Below, piece after piece: positions 31,028 to 41,496 of a stretch of 64,000 bases of DNA (the stretch's first letter is position 1; every line of letters starts with the position of its first letter). Both the position numbers and the translations under genes were made by a program. The notes beneath the pieces are model-generated. The model did not search any database. It was not told the origin of the DNA and saw only the letters and a program-made list of their open reading frames with translations. The stretch comes from Samsoniella hepiali (taxonomy: Eukaryota; Ascomycota; Sordariomycetes; Hypocreales; Cordycipitaceae): contig LNDK02000051.1 of assembly GCA_001455915.2 (NCBI GenBank), positions 2,693,000 through 2,756,999 on the forward strand, written 5' to 3'.

Positions 31028-33825
31028 GCTCGTTGGTGTTGTTGTGACTCGCTTTCTGTCCTGAGGGATGTTTTTTCCTGATGGAGGTATGCAGATTCTG
31101 AGTAGGGGCCCGTTAGTTCTAGTCCGGCAGAAATAAGACAGACCCCTTGCTGAGTTCTGAGATGATTGCTGACAGGGGCGTGGTGTAGCTTACCTCCGCT
31201 TCAAGGCGCTCATCACGACTGGAACCACATTTAGAAGCCGAGCACCATGTCGACGGTTATCATAATCGGGGTACCAGATATGGTCTTCTATTCGTGTTGC
31301 CAGACTTTTTCTTTTCTTCTTTTCTTTTAAGCATTATTGATCATTTACCAAAATGAGTCCGAACAAATCACTCGGCTGTTCCCTAGATGTCAGCCCCATG
31401 TCGCTGCGAACATCGCCGAACTTTGCCGGGAACTACTTGTTAGGACACCGACGCACCGGACACTTCACCGCGTCTGCGAGGGGTCGATTCGCGGGGCAGA
31501 AACCAATGGTAAGCTAACTCGCAAAAATTTACTTTTTTTTAGCGCCCAGCGTTTGTTTCCCATGGCGCTGTAAACTACTGAGCGTGGCAGACGCAAAGCC
31601 TCTAGATGGGGGCAGTTGGCACGGATAATGTCCAGCGAACTAGAAAAGTAAACCACTATACTGTATAGAGCAAGACGATCGACCACAACGGAAAGGACTA
31701 CAGTACACAATGTATAGGATGGCTATCAAAGCAAATAAATTTTATAAAATCGACAAGAGCTTAGAAGAGACTGTTAATATGGAGAGCGAGAATGGTGAAG
31801 TAGAGAACGAGCAGTAGGCTACCTCAATAGGGGAACATAGCTAGATTGCCGATAGAATAGACCTGCCTTCGGAAATCGCAAACGTAATTTTATATAGTCC
31901 AACAGTCGAGAATGCCAGAATATTACACTACAGAGAAACCCAGGACACAAATAGCCCATTAACACCAGGGGGCTCGGGGCGTAATAGGCACCGATAATCG
32001 AAATACCTACCCTAGAAAGTGAGTGGTGGACGTTCAAGCGGTTTCTGAATACTTGGACGGACACAGAGACACTCTGCAAGTCTACAAGACAAGAAACAAG
32101 CGACGCTTCGCACAACTTCTGTAGCACGAACACTTTGCGCTCCGTGAAACTAAACAATCAGAAAAGCATTGTCATGTGAAATGAATGTGACCCTTAATCT
32201 TGCATTACCCCATGAGCAGGCTGCCGAATAACTAAATAGTGGTGCTACACACCACTCAACACGTATGTAATCTCTAGGGATCCCAAGACAATCTTGTGTT
32301 TAGCCACCAATTGGTCTATGTAGACAGCTCTAATTCGACACCAACCCCGCAGTTGATGTGAACATCAAGGTCCAGCATACAGATGTGCAAGACTCCAGAA
32401 GGAAGTATGATTGCACACTGCACTTGTTTCCTTTTCCCCCTTCTGCTTGCCCATGATTTTGCGCAGACGACAGATGACAGAATGAGAGTACTGGGCATTT
32501 CTTTCATGGCAAAAATCACCGGTTGCGCGGACTGGACATTGGTGGCGGGGTGGCGGGGAGCCGACGACGTTTGGCGCACGGAATCGGCGGCCCGGGCAGA
32601 TTCAGAGCACCGCTAGTGAGCACCGAGAAGGACGAGAAGGGAGACAGAGCCCTCAACGGTAGCCCAAGTTTTCGATGGCCTGCAGCAAGGCAGGCCTCTC
32701 GAGCCGTCTCTGCCGTCTTCGTTTGCCGTCCTAGCCGGACGGAAAAGGCCACCAGCTTGTCTTGCAGGTGGAGAGTTCTTGTGGCGCTCTAATCTCGCTG
32801 TTGGTTGCCCTGCAAAGGTAAGGTCAGCAATATGCACACGATGGGGCTCTCGTTTATTAGAGCAGGGCCCGATTCGGAGGCTCTAGCCCGACTCATCGGG
32901 GCCCGCCACTTCGGGTAGCCTCAGCTCTGAAATCTATGCCAGGGGCACTTGTACTGTCCGCTGTCACGTATTTTCTCTCTGCTCAAAAGCATCCAACGGC
33001 CCGTTTGGCCATTGCCATGGTCAACAGCCCCCGACCACCACAGTATCCCATGCGACTTGCCCTCACGCTATCAATCTTCCTGCTCGGAGCCATGACCCCC
33101 AAGCTGCCGGGGCTGGGGCCGGGGCGCAAGGCGAGGGCGACTAATTTAGTGTCGATGCAACTTGAAAGCAAAGCAACGGTTTTCGTTGTGCCTGGCTTGA
33201 CTCGACGGTAAATCTGTTTTTCTTTGTTAAAGCGAGTCAAGCCGCCACCCACCTGTAGTATTGTTGCATTACCCCGCGGACTTTTTTTCCGGGGAAAGGT
33301 ACAAATCTCCTTCCTCCCTCTTCGAGCAAGCCTTGCAGTTCGGGTATGCGGCCTCGCTCAAAGGATTCGATTAAGCCGCCACTCGCATCTGCAACCATGA
33401 CTCCTAATACATGCAGCGCACAATGATCAGTCAAGCACGCCGAGCCGAGGCCAAAAGGTCCCAAAAATAGCCTTTTTCCCCGACCGAAATCCGAGTCGTG
33501 TGCGCTCAAGCTCACCAGGCTCAGCCGCTGGCCCGCCAAAGTGATGCTACCATTACTGCTCAAAGTCAGCCCCTAACCAGTCCCAAGGTTCGCGTGCTTG
33601 TTTTTGCAATTTATTGCACCGCACACCTGCTTTTGCTGCCTCTTTCTAAACACACCTCACATTCGACAAGCATTCTTCAGTCGCTGCACACACTGCCTTG
33701 GCGAAAAAGGCAAAAAAGAGAAAAGAAAAAAAAAACGAAAAAAGGGACAGAAGAGAAAAGACCATGAGTCTCATCCATGCACGTACTGTTTGTGTTGCCC
33801 CTTCGATCCGAGTGTTTTGCTGACT
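31028..33825. other. Long intergenic region, no gene supported
   Basis: A 2.8-kb stretch. 31700-32330 is AT-rich and low in coding potential. 32500-33250 is more GC-rich with several short overlapping frames in both directions, none with recognisable motifs. 33700-33770 is a purine (A/G) run just before the STE24 gene, probably promoter/5'UTR. I see no tRNA, LTR pair or terminal inverted repeat. Confidence 0.5.
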
Positions 33826-35165
33826 ATGGCGAAGCGATTTGTTGGCTACCTGGCAAGCCCAGCCTTTCCCTGGAAGCGCCTCATCGTTGGACTGTCGGTG
33901 GGCAAGTTCATGTTCGAAGCGTTTATTACACTACGACAATGCCGCATCTTGTGCAGCCCAACGCCCCCTGCGGCGCTGAAAAAAGACATCAGCCAAGAAA
34001 CCTTTATCAAGACCCAGCGCTATGGGCTAGCCAAAGCACGCTTCAGTCTGGGCAGTGGTCTATGGTATACGACCATCAAGTACCTGTATCTGAGGTTTGA
34101 TATCTTGACCAAGTTTTGGCATCTATCAGAAGATTTGCTTTCAAAGTGCGCGCCTGCAGACTGGGCTGCAGGTCCTGTTTGCCAATCAGTCCTCTTTGCG
34201 GTCATCTATCTGGCCGCCAACATGGCTGAAAGCGTCCCGATCCAGCTATACCAGACATTTATCCTCGAGCAAAGCTTTGGTTTCAATAAGCAATCCGTTG
34301 CTGGCTTTTTTGCCGACCAGATCAAGACGTTTGCCATTTCCACCACCTTCCTCATCCCTGCTGTCACCGGCTTTCTTTATGTCATCGGCAAAGCCGGAGA
34401 CCGTTTTGCTCTCTATCTAGGGTTGGGAGCACTAGGTCTTCGGACCTTTATCATAACCGTTTACCCAGTGTTTATTCTGCCAATGTTCTTCAAAATGGCT
34501 CCCCTTGAAGGCAAGGAATACAGGGACAAGATCATGACACTGACTACCAAGCTCTTCTTCCCTCTGACGAAGCTATATGTGGCGAATGGAAGCTCTCGCA
34601 GCACACATTCAAACGCATTCTTCTTTGGCTTGCCTTGGCAAAAGAATATCGTCATATTTGATACCTTGATACAAGAAATGAAGCCAGATGAAGTCGCTGC
34701 TGTTGTTGCTCATGAACTTGGTCATTGGAAACTAGGCCATACCGCATGGCTATTTCTCCTTCAGCAGGTATACTTGCAACTTAAATCTTTTATATGCATA
34801 TACTAACTATACAGATGGACCTCATCTATAGCTTCGGGCTCTTTTCTTTGATCTGGTCTAACCCCAACTTTTACTCTGCCTTTGGTTTCCAAGGGGAGCA
34901 GCCTATAATTGCCGGCTTTCTTCTTTTCTGTCAGGTGCTACCACCCATAGCATCAGCTCAACAGCTCTTGAGCAACGTTTTTTCTCGCAAATTTGAGTTT
35001 GAGGCTGATGCCTTTGCCAAGAACCTTGGTTTCAAGGCTGAACTATCCACCGCTTTGATCAAGCTCAACATCAACAACCTAAGCACTGTGGACGCGGATC
35101 CAATGTATTCCAGCTACCACCATTCTCATCCCCTGCTTGCCGAGAGACTTGCTGCACTAGACTAG
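33826..35165 (+). CDS. STE24: CAAX prenyl protease 1, Ste24/ZMPSTE24-type (M48)
   Basis: Spliced model: 33826-34767 and 34815-35165, 430 residues. The intron is textbook (GTATAC donor, TACTAAC branch site, ACAG acceptor). Start at ATG 33826 (MAKRFVGYL); family members begin similarly just before the FPWKRLIVG membrane segment. Family marks: KAKFS-like KARFSLGSGLW, the YQTFILEQSFGFNK block, the zinc motif HELGHW (HExxH), the third zinc ligand region FEFEADAFA, and the C-terminal SSYHHSHPLLAERLAAL. Multiple membrane segments fit the ER/nuclear-membrane barrel. It removes the -aaX tripeptide from prenylated proteins and further processes a-factor pheromone in yeast. The N-terminal third is more divergent than expected, and the loop reads ANGSSRSTHSNAFFFG, so a paralogue rather than the sole STE24 is possible. 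Confidence 0.9.
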
Positions 35166-36506
35166 TCTAGTCTTAACCAAGACTCCAAGGCGCCGAAAGC
35201 TGCCACAGTACAGCGCGCGCCACTACAGCTGCACGGCGATGGAGGACTGGGCCTGCCGGCGTGTGCACACTCTGTGGCATGTGCGGGCTTCTCTGTTCCA
35301 GCCGCTGCGCTAACGGATTGCGCCGTGCAACATCTGTTCGGCATTGAAAGGACCGGTTTCGCGACCTTTCCTTGCTGTTAAAATTACTCCCCTGGAGTCA
35401 TGATAACCCGACTCTTGCAGGCCAGCGCTGCCGTGCGGCCCCATTTCAATTAGGCCGATGGTGTGGTGCAGCAGCACAGGTCGGTACGGAGATAGGAACT
35501 TGGCAAAAAGAACACCACGAAGTTGAAGCAGAGAAAACATGGACAAGCGTGTGTTGAGAGAACTAACGCGCAATTCATTGATTGAAAATAGCAGTAATTC
35601 ATTTTGGTTTATGTCTCTTTTGAAAAAAAGAAGGGCATCTCGCACGCTGCCCTGTTCTCTTATTGCCTGTGCTGCATCTCGTCAAGCTGGGTGGGAGCGC
35701 CTTGCGCTTTGGTGCTCTGGCATCAGGGCGGCATTGGACTTGGTCACACCCAGCTGCCCGTCACTAGCCTTTGTATGCTTTACGTCTTGTTACCCATTCC
35801 CACGACTTTCCGCGGTGTTAATGAGCGGAGGACATTGTAGCCGCGCAAGCCACGGCCCGTACGACACACTCCGTCCCGATGGCGCCGTGTTCCCCAGCAG
35901 CTTGTGCAACAGGCACAGCAGCAGCAGTCATGACGACAGAGTATAGGGGTACATTACTTAGGTAACCTTCCACTGGTACCGCGTACGGAATTTGTCACAC
36001 CTACTCCTTGGCTTGAAACTACACGCTGTCAATAACGATGGCCAACTCACATGGCTAGTAGAAATAATCTACTGCCCGGGTATCTTTTCAGTTTCTTCTT
36101 TCTTGTACGCTTCTCCTCCATCTAGCATTTTTGATGCCGACATAGCCTTCTACAGTTCGGCCCGCCTCTTCATGGTCAAGCACGCGCCCTGATAGGTAGC
36201 ACCAAGCACGCGCCCTGACAGGTAGCACCAAGCACGCGCTCTGGCAGGTAGCGTCGAGTCACTCAAGCGGCAACTATTTTACTGTCACGCTTTTGCGTAA
36301 CTAAATCAATGTAATGGTTTCTTTCTCACTGCCTCTCTGTGTGACTCTAGGTGCCGCGTGAAAAGTGTGCTGGCGACATAAGACCCTACTTCGCTACCTC
36401 ATCAGGGGCGTTTAGATTCACCAATCTAAATTTCACGACCTTCCAGCAACATCCCGACCTCACAGACAGCTTTTTGCGTTCAATCGGGTACTTTCTTCGT
36501 TTAACA
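35166..36506. other. Intergenic with 26-bp tandem repeat
   Basis: 1.3 kb between STE24 and the F-box/ankyrin gene. The only structure I see is the 26-bp repeat at 36179-36256. No gene supported. Confidence 0.6.
36179..36256. repeat. 26-bp tandem repeat, three units
   Basis: Units start at 36179, 36205 and 36231. Units 1 and 2 differ by one base (GATAGG versus GACAGG) and the third has several changes. The core is AGCACGCGCCCTGACAGG. It lies about 250 bp upstream of the F-box/ankyrin start codon. Confidence 0.9.
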
Positions 36507-39071
36507 ATGTCGTCTACTTCGCCAATTCCGGATCAAGTCGCAGAGTCGAAAAAAACTTGGCGCAGTCTCCCTGCCGAGCTACTGGTCCTGATAGCCAATC
36601 ATGCCGCGTCTGTTCAGGACGTGTGGGCACTCAGCCTCTCCAATAAATACTTCGACAATACGTTGAGGAATAGTCTTTACGAATATGATGCCAAGGACAT
36701 CCAGCCACGCGCCCTGTTGTGGGCCGCCGTTAATGGAAACATCAGTCTCATGGAAAAAGCTCTCTGGGCTGGCACGGACCTTGACACTCAATTTACCCGG
36801 TCCTTCTGCATAGGCGACTACCATGGACTCACGCCCGTTCTCGCAGCAGCGGCGTCGGGTCATATTGACATGGTGCGGCATTTGTTGGACGCTGGGGCAG
36901 ATCCCCGGGGCCTGGACCAGACAGGCTTCAATGCGCTGCACTATGCCGCAAGAGCCGGGGATGAGGAAATTGTGAAATATCTCCTTGACCGCTTTCCTCC
37001 CTTACTTTACGACATTGGGAGAGATGATCTCGGGCTCCCTGCGGCATATGCAGCCCAGCAGAAGCCCATCCTCCGATTGCTAGCGGAGGCCATGCATACA
37101 AGCATGTGTGCCTCGAGTCTCGAGGCAGCCGCCCTCTATGGTTACGATGATATATGCGAATGGTTGATAGGACGCGGTGTTGGCCTAGTCGACGGCTATC
37201 ACGCGGTAGTCGAACGCAGGTGCCTCGGCAGCATCGAGGGCCATGTCAACGTCGCCCGATGTCTCATTCGTGCCAGCCGAAGACCTCACTGGTGGCCAAA
37301 AAATTGCCAGGCACTTTACGATGTCTGTAGGTTGAATGGCCCAAAAGCTCTAGAGATGTCTGAACTTTTCAAAGAGTATGGGGCCTCTACAAAACGCACG
37401 CTTTACTTGGATGACACGCCGCTTTCGGCGGCTTGCACGAACGGCAACGCTGGCTTAGTAAAGATGCTACTCCTCGAAACGCCATCTTGTCTAGAGCATA
37501 AATTCTGGGACCGATTCTGCATTCAACACGCAGCTTGTAGGAGCCCCAATATGGAATGCGGCAACCTAGTTCTTGAGCGGTTCCCGCTGAAAGAGCCAGA
37601 CAACCACAATGGCACGCAGCTACTCATCGAGGCCTGTTTACGGAAGAATGAAGGACTGGTGAAGTTACTGCTGGATCGTGGTGTAAGAGCAAATAGTGAT
37701 AATGATTGTTGCCATCCAAAGCAGGTGCGGCCCTATTGTCCTCTCGAAGCAGCTTGGATAAAAGGCAGCATGAACATTATGAAGCTACTTATTGACAGAG
37801 GGGCAAAGTGCGACCAACTGGATCGGCACGGACACGGGTTCCTGACTAACCCCCAATGGACTACTGGAGACGAAGATCACCAGCTCTCTTGCCTCAAGTT
37901 CCTCCTGAGTAAAAATGCAAATCCCGTCGCAGTGTCAAAAGGAGGCTATACTCCCCTGCACGCAGCTTGTCTAGCCGGTGCCGTTGGTTGCGCACGCCTT
38001 CTTTTGGAGAGTCACAAGGCGGATGCTACGCTTGCATCTAGGAACAGTCATATGACGCCCTTGCACGCGGCTGTAAAATCAGGGAAGCTGGAAATTGTCA
38101 AGATGCTCGTTGATCGCAAAGCAAACGTCGCCGCTACCTATAGGGAGGGCCGTACAGCACTGCACGACGCTTGCGAGCTTGAGCAGCCGACTGAGATGGT
38201 TGAATATCTGCTATCTAAAGGCGCAGATCCCAACGCGCATGATTTACAAAGGCCGTTTCCAGAAGAACAACCCAGCTATCCCAAATATGAATTTACGCCG
38301 CTCATCTGCCTTCTTCTCAACAGACAAGACGCTCCACCACCTCGCACGCTTACACTACTTATCGACCGTAGTGACGAGAACTTGGACGGAGCGCTAACTG
38401 CGGCCTGTACGAAAGGATATTTTGCAGCTGCGCGGACTTTGCTGGATCGTGGCGCTGATGTAAACACTAGGCGGACAGGCACAACTCCGTTATGCTCTGC
38501 CGTCCAAGGATATCATCTTGACATTGTGAAGCTTCTGGTCGCGCGTGGTGCTGGAGTCAATGTTCGCAATATTTTAGGTCAATCTCCTCTCGGGATACAG
38601 CCCGTGGCACATGGTGGCATCGTCAAGTTTCTTCTGGAGTCGGGCGCGAGTATTGCGTACGCGTTTGATAATGATCCTGCTATTCCCAGCCTTGAGGACT
38701 ACCGCGAAAACGGAAGGCAGGCCGAGTGCGAGCCCAGCGACAACGCAGAGGCTCTGGCAGAACGTCACTGCGTGTACACTCATAACCGCCGGGCCTTGGA
38801 GTTGTTGCTCGACAAGGGTGGGCTTGAGGAGGTCCTCACGCCCGAACAATGGCAGAAAGCGGTCAATCAAGCCGCCGCTCGTAACGGAGGCAACTTGGTC
38901 AGACTGCTGCTCGAGCGAAAGTTGGCAAGTATACCAGACTGGGGCCGTGAGACCCCGTACTGGCATGTGCACAGAGACTACCAGTCTCCCGAAACCTTGA
39001 ATACAATAGACCATTTACATTTATTGTTACAAGCACCAGTGACTGGGCCAGGCCCACTTCCACCACCTTAG
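36507..39071 (+). CDS. F-box-like / ankyrin repeat protein
   Basis: Single exon, 854 residues. The ATG at 36507 (MSSTSPIPDQ) is used; the open frame extends upstream only via non-ATG codons. Residues about 16-60 form an F-box-like helical motif (TWRSLPAELLVLIANHAASVQDVWALSLSNKYF). The rest is a long ankyrin array: GLTPVLAAAASGHIDMVRHLLDAGADP, TGFNALHYAARAGDEEIVKYLLD, TPLHAACLAGAVGCARLLLE, MTPLHAAVKSGKLEIVKMLVDRKANV, and so on, with some degenerate units in the middle and at the end. F-box proteins link substrates to SCF ubiquitin ligases, and ankyrin repeats bind proteins. Ankyrin/F-box genes are strongly expanded in some fungi. The partner is unknown. Confidence 0.9.
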   Translation: MSSTSPIPDQVAESKKTWRSLPAELLVLIANHAASVQDVWALSLSNKYFDNTLRNSLYEYDAKDIQPRALLWAAVNGNISLMEKALWAGTDLDTQFTRSFCIGDYHGLTPVLAAAASGHIDMVRHLLDAGADPRGLDQTGFNALHYAARAGDEEIVKYLLDRFPPLLYDIGRDDLGLPAAYAAQQKPILRLLAEAMHTSMCASSLEAAALYGYDDICEWLIGRGVGLVDGYHAVVERRCLGSIEGHVNVARCLIRASRRPHWWPKNCQALYDVCRLNGPKALEMSELFKEYGASTKRTLYLDDTPLSAACTNGNAGLVKMLLLETPSCLEHKFWDRFCIQHAACRSPNMECGNLVLERFPLKEPDNHNGTQLLIEACLRKNEGLVKLLLDRGVRANSDNDCCHPKQVRPYCPLEAAWIKGSMNIMKLLIDRGAKCDQLDRHGHGFLTNPQWTTGDEDHQLSCLKFLLSKNANPVAVSKGGYTPLHAACLAGAVGCARLLLESHKADATLASRNSHMTPLHAAVKSGKLEIVKMLVDRKANVAATYREGRTALHDACELEQPTEMVEYLLSKGADPNAHDLQRPFPEEQPSYPKYEFTPLICLLLNRQDAPPPRTLTLLIDRSDENLDGALTAACTKGYFAAARTLLDRGADVNTRRTGTTPLCSAVQGYHLDIVKLLVARGAGVNVRNILGQSPLGIQPVAHGGIVKFLLESGASIAYAFDNDPAIPSLEDYRENGRQAECEPSDNAEALAERHCVYTHNRRALELLLDKGGLEEVLTPEQWQKAVNQAAARNGGNLVRLLLERKLASIPDWGRETPYWHVHRDYQSPETLNTIDHLHLLLQAPVTGPGPLPPP

Positions 39072-39450
39072 GTGGTGGCTGCCTAGCAGGACCTAGATAG
39101 CCTCTTCCTTCCTTCGTCATAGTCAAGATAGTTCCTCAGTACAGAAAGAATTAGGCTATCACCCCCCATCGCCTGTAGCAACATTTAATGAATAATTAGG
39201 TTGGGTACCAAGATACTGGAATGTGTCAACACGCCATGATCAGCAGTCCCGAAGGTTTCTTGGAGTCGATTCCTGTTTATGAAGATTTGACAATGATATG
39301 GCCATTTTGTAGTCATCTGAGGGGAAATTATGATGGTTTACTGTTTAGAGATGAAAATAGAGTAGAATTGTGACTAATAAACATCAAGCTAATAGAACCC
39401 AAACCACATCAATTAGAGTGAATGTGACCTTTTGCTGCGCAATACCAGCG
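39072..39450. other. Convergent 3' intergenic region
   Basis: 379 bp between the stops of the F-box/ankyrin gene and the 2OG oxygenase. AT-rich from 39180. No gene. Confidence 0.7.
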
Positions 39451-40465
39451 CTACTCTGGCATCCAACGATACACAATATCTGTCCGCATCGTGTACTTGG
39501 TGCCGCTATGCACCTCGGCGCCCTGGTGCAGCAGCCCGTGGTGTTGAAAGATTAGTACACTGCCAGCTTTCGGATCGACGTCCAGACGTCGCTCCGAATC
39601 CTGGGAGAGAAACGACGTGGCGCCCCCCACGCAACCGCTCCCATCGGCAGACGTCTTTGCAGAGTCGCTCAAGTAGAGGTGCACGGTGTAGTGCGTTTGA
39701 AACCTGCTGTCGTCCGCGGTAAAGTCATATTTGCCGTCACGGTGCGCTGCAAGAGTCATGCTTTCAGTTAGCATCGCCCAAAAAAAGAAAACCAAACGGG
39801 ACCACGCCGGTGAAAGAAAACGTACCTTTGAAGAACTGGCCCTTTGTGTACTTTAGAAACCGCATCCGCTCATTCAGACGCTCAAACTTCCACGTCCCGC
39901 CCGACTGCTCCTCGTCCTCGGGCGTCCTGCTCAGCATCGCCGCCAGCGACTCGCCCTCGCCGCGCGCCAGCAGGCACCGCTGCCAGACGCGGTCCACGAC
40001 CGTCTGGCTGTCCCAGATGATGCGGCCGCTGTTTCGGACGTCCGGCCGGGCGGCCTCGTGCCCGTTGCCCATGTTGACCAGCGCCAGGCGCCAGGGCGAC
40101 GCGCCCTCGGCCACCTCGGGCACCGACGCCTCGGCCAGCTGCAGCAGCTGGGCGCACTCCGACGGCGCCAGCACATTTTCGAGGAGCACGGCGAAGCTGC
40201 CGGCGTACTCGGGGAGCTGCGAGTCGGCAAAGGAAATGTGCTCGAATGTCACGGGCTTCTCGGGCGGCGTCTGGAGAAACGAGCTGGGAACGTCGACCGG
40301 TTTCGAGGTGTAATGAGTGCGCAGCAAGATGGGCTTGCTGCCCAGTGCTTCTGGCGACATGGCTTGAGAGGCGGATGGTTGATGAACGGTAGTAGCTGCG
40401 ATAGACTTGCGCTTCCAGAAGCGTAACAAGTCAGATAGCTTGGGTTGACCTTGCTGAAAGAACAT
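39451..40465 (-). CDS. 2-oxoglutarate/Fe(II) oxygenase, prolyl 4-hydroxylase-like
   Basis: Spliced model: complement of 39826-40465 and 39451-39746, 311 residues. ATG at 40465 (MFFQQGQPK). The intron joins GQFFK to AHRDGKYDF and so sits just before the metal site. Iron ligands: H and D of HRDGKYD, and the distal H in HQGAEVHSGTKYTMRTDI, with the 2-oxoglutarate-binding basic residue (K or R) 9-13 residues later. The core also has FQTHYTVHLYLSD and GGATSFLSQD, as in fungal P4H-like proteins. Most of these lack known substrates; proline hydroxylation or another C-H oxidation are both possible. There is no signal peptide, so it is probably cytosolic or nuclear. A TATA box stands about 45 bp upstream of the ATG. 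Confidence 0.9.
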
Positions 40466-40508
40466 GGTTAGGTTTGCCCTCTTCAGTTGAGGGGGGGGAA
40501 TCAGCGGG

Positions 40509-40516
40509 TATTTATA
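40509..40516 (-). promoter_or_regulatory. TATA box of the 2OG oxygenase gene
   Basis: TATAAATA on the minus strand, 44 bp upstream of the ATG at 40465, which implies a very short 5' leader. Confidence 0.55.
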
Positions 40517-40740
40517 CTTGAAAGATATTTGCGAGTGCAACTTGCTCACTGGCAGCAGTTTTAGGGATGGGGTGACTCGGATCGCCGCCAGAATTCGCAG
40601 CCTGTTAGGCTCCCAAATTCCAAAATCGTGTGTCACAAGGCTAAATTTGTTGTTTTTCCACTTCCAGTGAGTAAGGCTTGCTGATGCTAAGGCTGTCACA
40701 GCCTCACTACATTTAGTGACACTCACCGAAATAAGAAGTA

Positions 40741-40822
40741 AACATTCAGCTATTCACGGAGGGTATTATCCTTTGTGAGTCTCAGCTGTATCGACAGAGT
40801 CACGTTAGAGTTGTCGGCGGCA
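40741..40822 (-). pseudogene. Degenerate copy of an 82-bp piece of the ENA ATPase coding sequence
   Basis: This stretch aligns with 43354-43438 inside the ENA gene at about 85% identity, with small gaps (both begin AACATTCAG and both contain TATTCACGGAG, TCCTTTGTG, ACAGAGTCAC and GAGTTGTCGGCG). The alignment stops abruptly at both ends. In the ENA gene it encodes the segment around AELPTKDNSLREYLN in the cytosolic catalytic loop. The copy has indels and a stop and cannot encode the domain. It lies about 0.7 kb beyond the ENA stop codon, in the same orientation, so it is probably the remnant of a tandem duplicate or a local sequence capture. Confidence 0.8.
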
Positions 40823-41496
40823 TGATGTACATGTATCCTCCCTGGGGTATCCCAGTCAGTCTGGGATCCTAGCGTGGGCGCATTTTTTTCGACGGCGGCT
40901 TCCTCGCACCAGAGCTTCCTATCAGATGCTACAAACAAGCAAGTAGCAAAATTGTTTCCGTACCCGGTAATCAGCATTAAGACTGTTACTGTGGATGTTC
41001 ACTGATGAGCAAGAATTAAGCGCCAGTAGCGTCACTAGAGTTCCATGTAGATTAATGGCACAACAGACTCACTTCACAAAATTCACCAAACGATACAATG
41101 ACTATTTGGTAATCGGCCATATATTCTACGCGGCTCATCATAAAAACAACGACGTATCTACTCTAAGAATACTTGCGACTCACCACTGCAGAGGCCTGCA
41201 GAACATCAATGCAAAAACCTGTTGCTTCCGGTCGCATTTCATTGCCAATCAGTTTTTTTCCTCAAAGCTGTGCATACACGAGCCAAGGATCAAAAACAGA
41301 TTGGGCACTCCGCTGCCAGGGCTGCAGGCAGAGCATGCGACATCAAACAATAGGAAAAACGATATATGGCAAACTTTTAGAGCAAACGCAGGAACAACAC
41401 ACACTTGGACACCTTTCTTTTCGTCACACATCAAAAGAAAATGACAACTTCCGCCACCACATCTCAATCGTGAGATCAAAAGATGGGGGCCTTGTG

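Larger units (their letters stand above)
40466..41496. other. Intergenic between 2OG oxygenase and ENA ATPase
   Basis: About 1 kb: the promoter of the oxygenase gene (40466-40740), the ENA-derived relic (40741-40822), then the 3' flank of the ENA gene. No intact gene. Confidence 0.7.
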
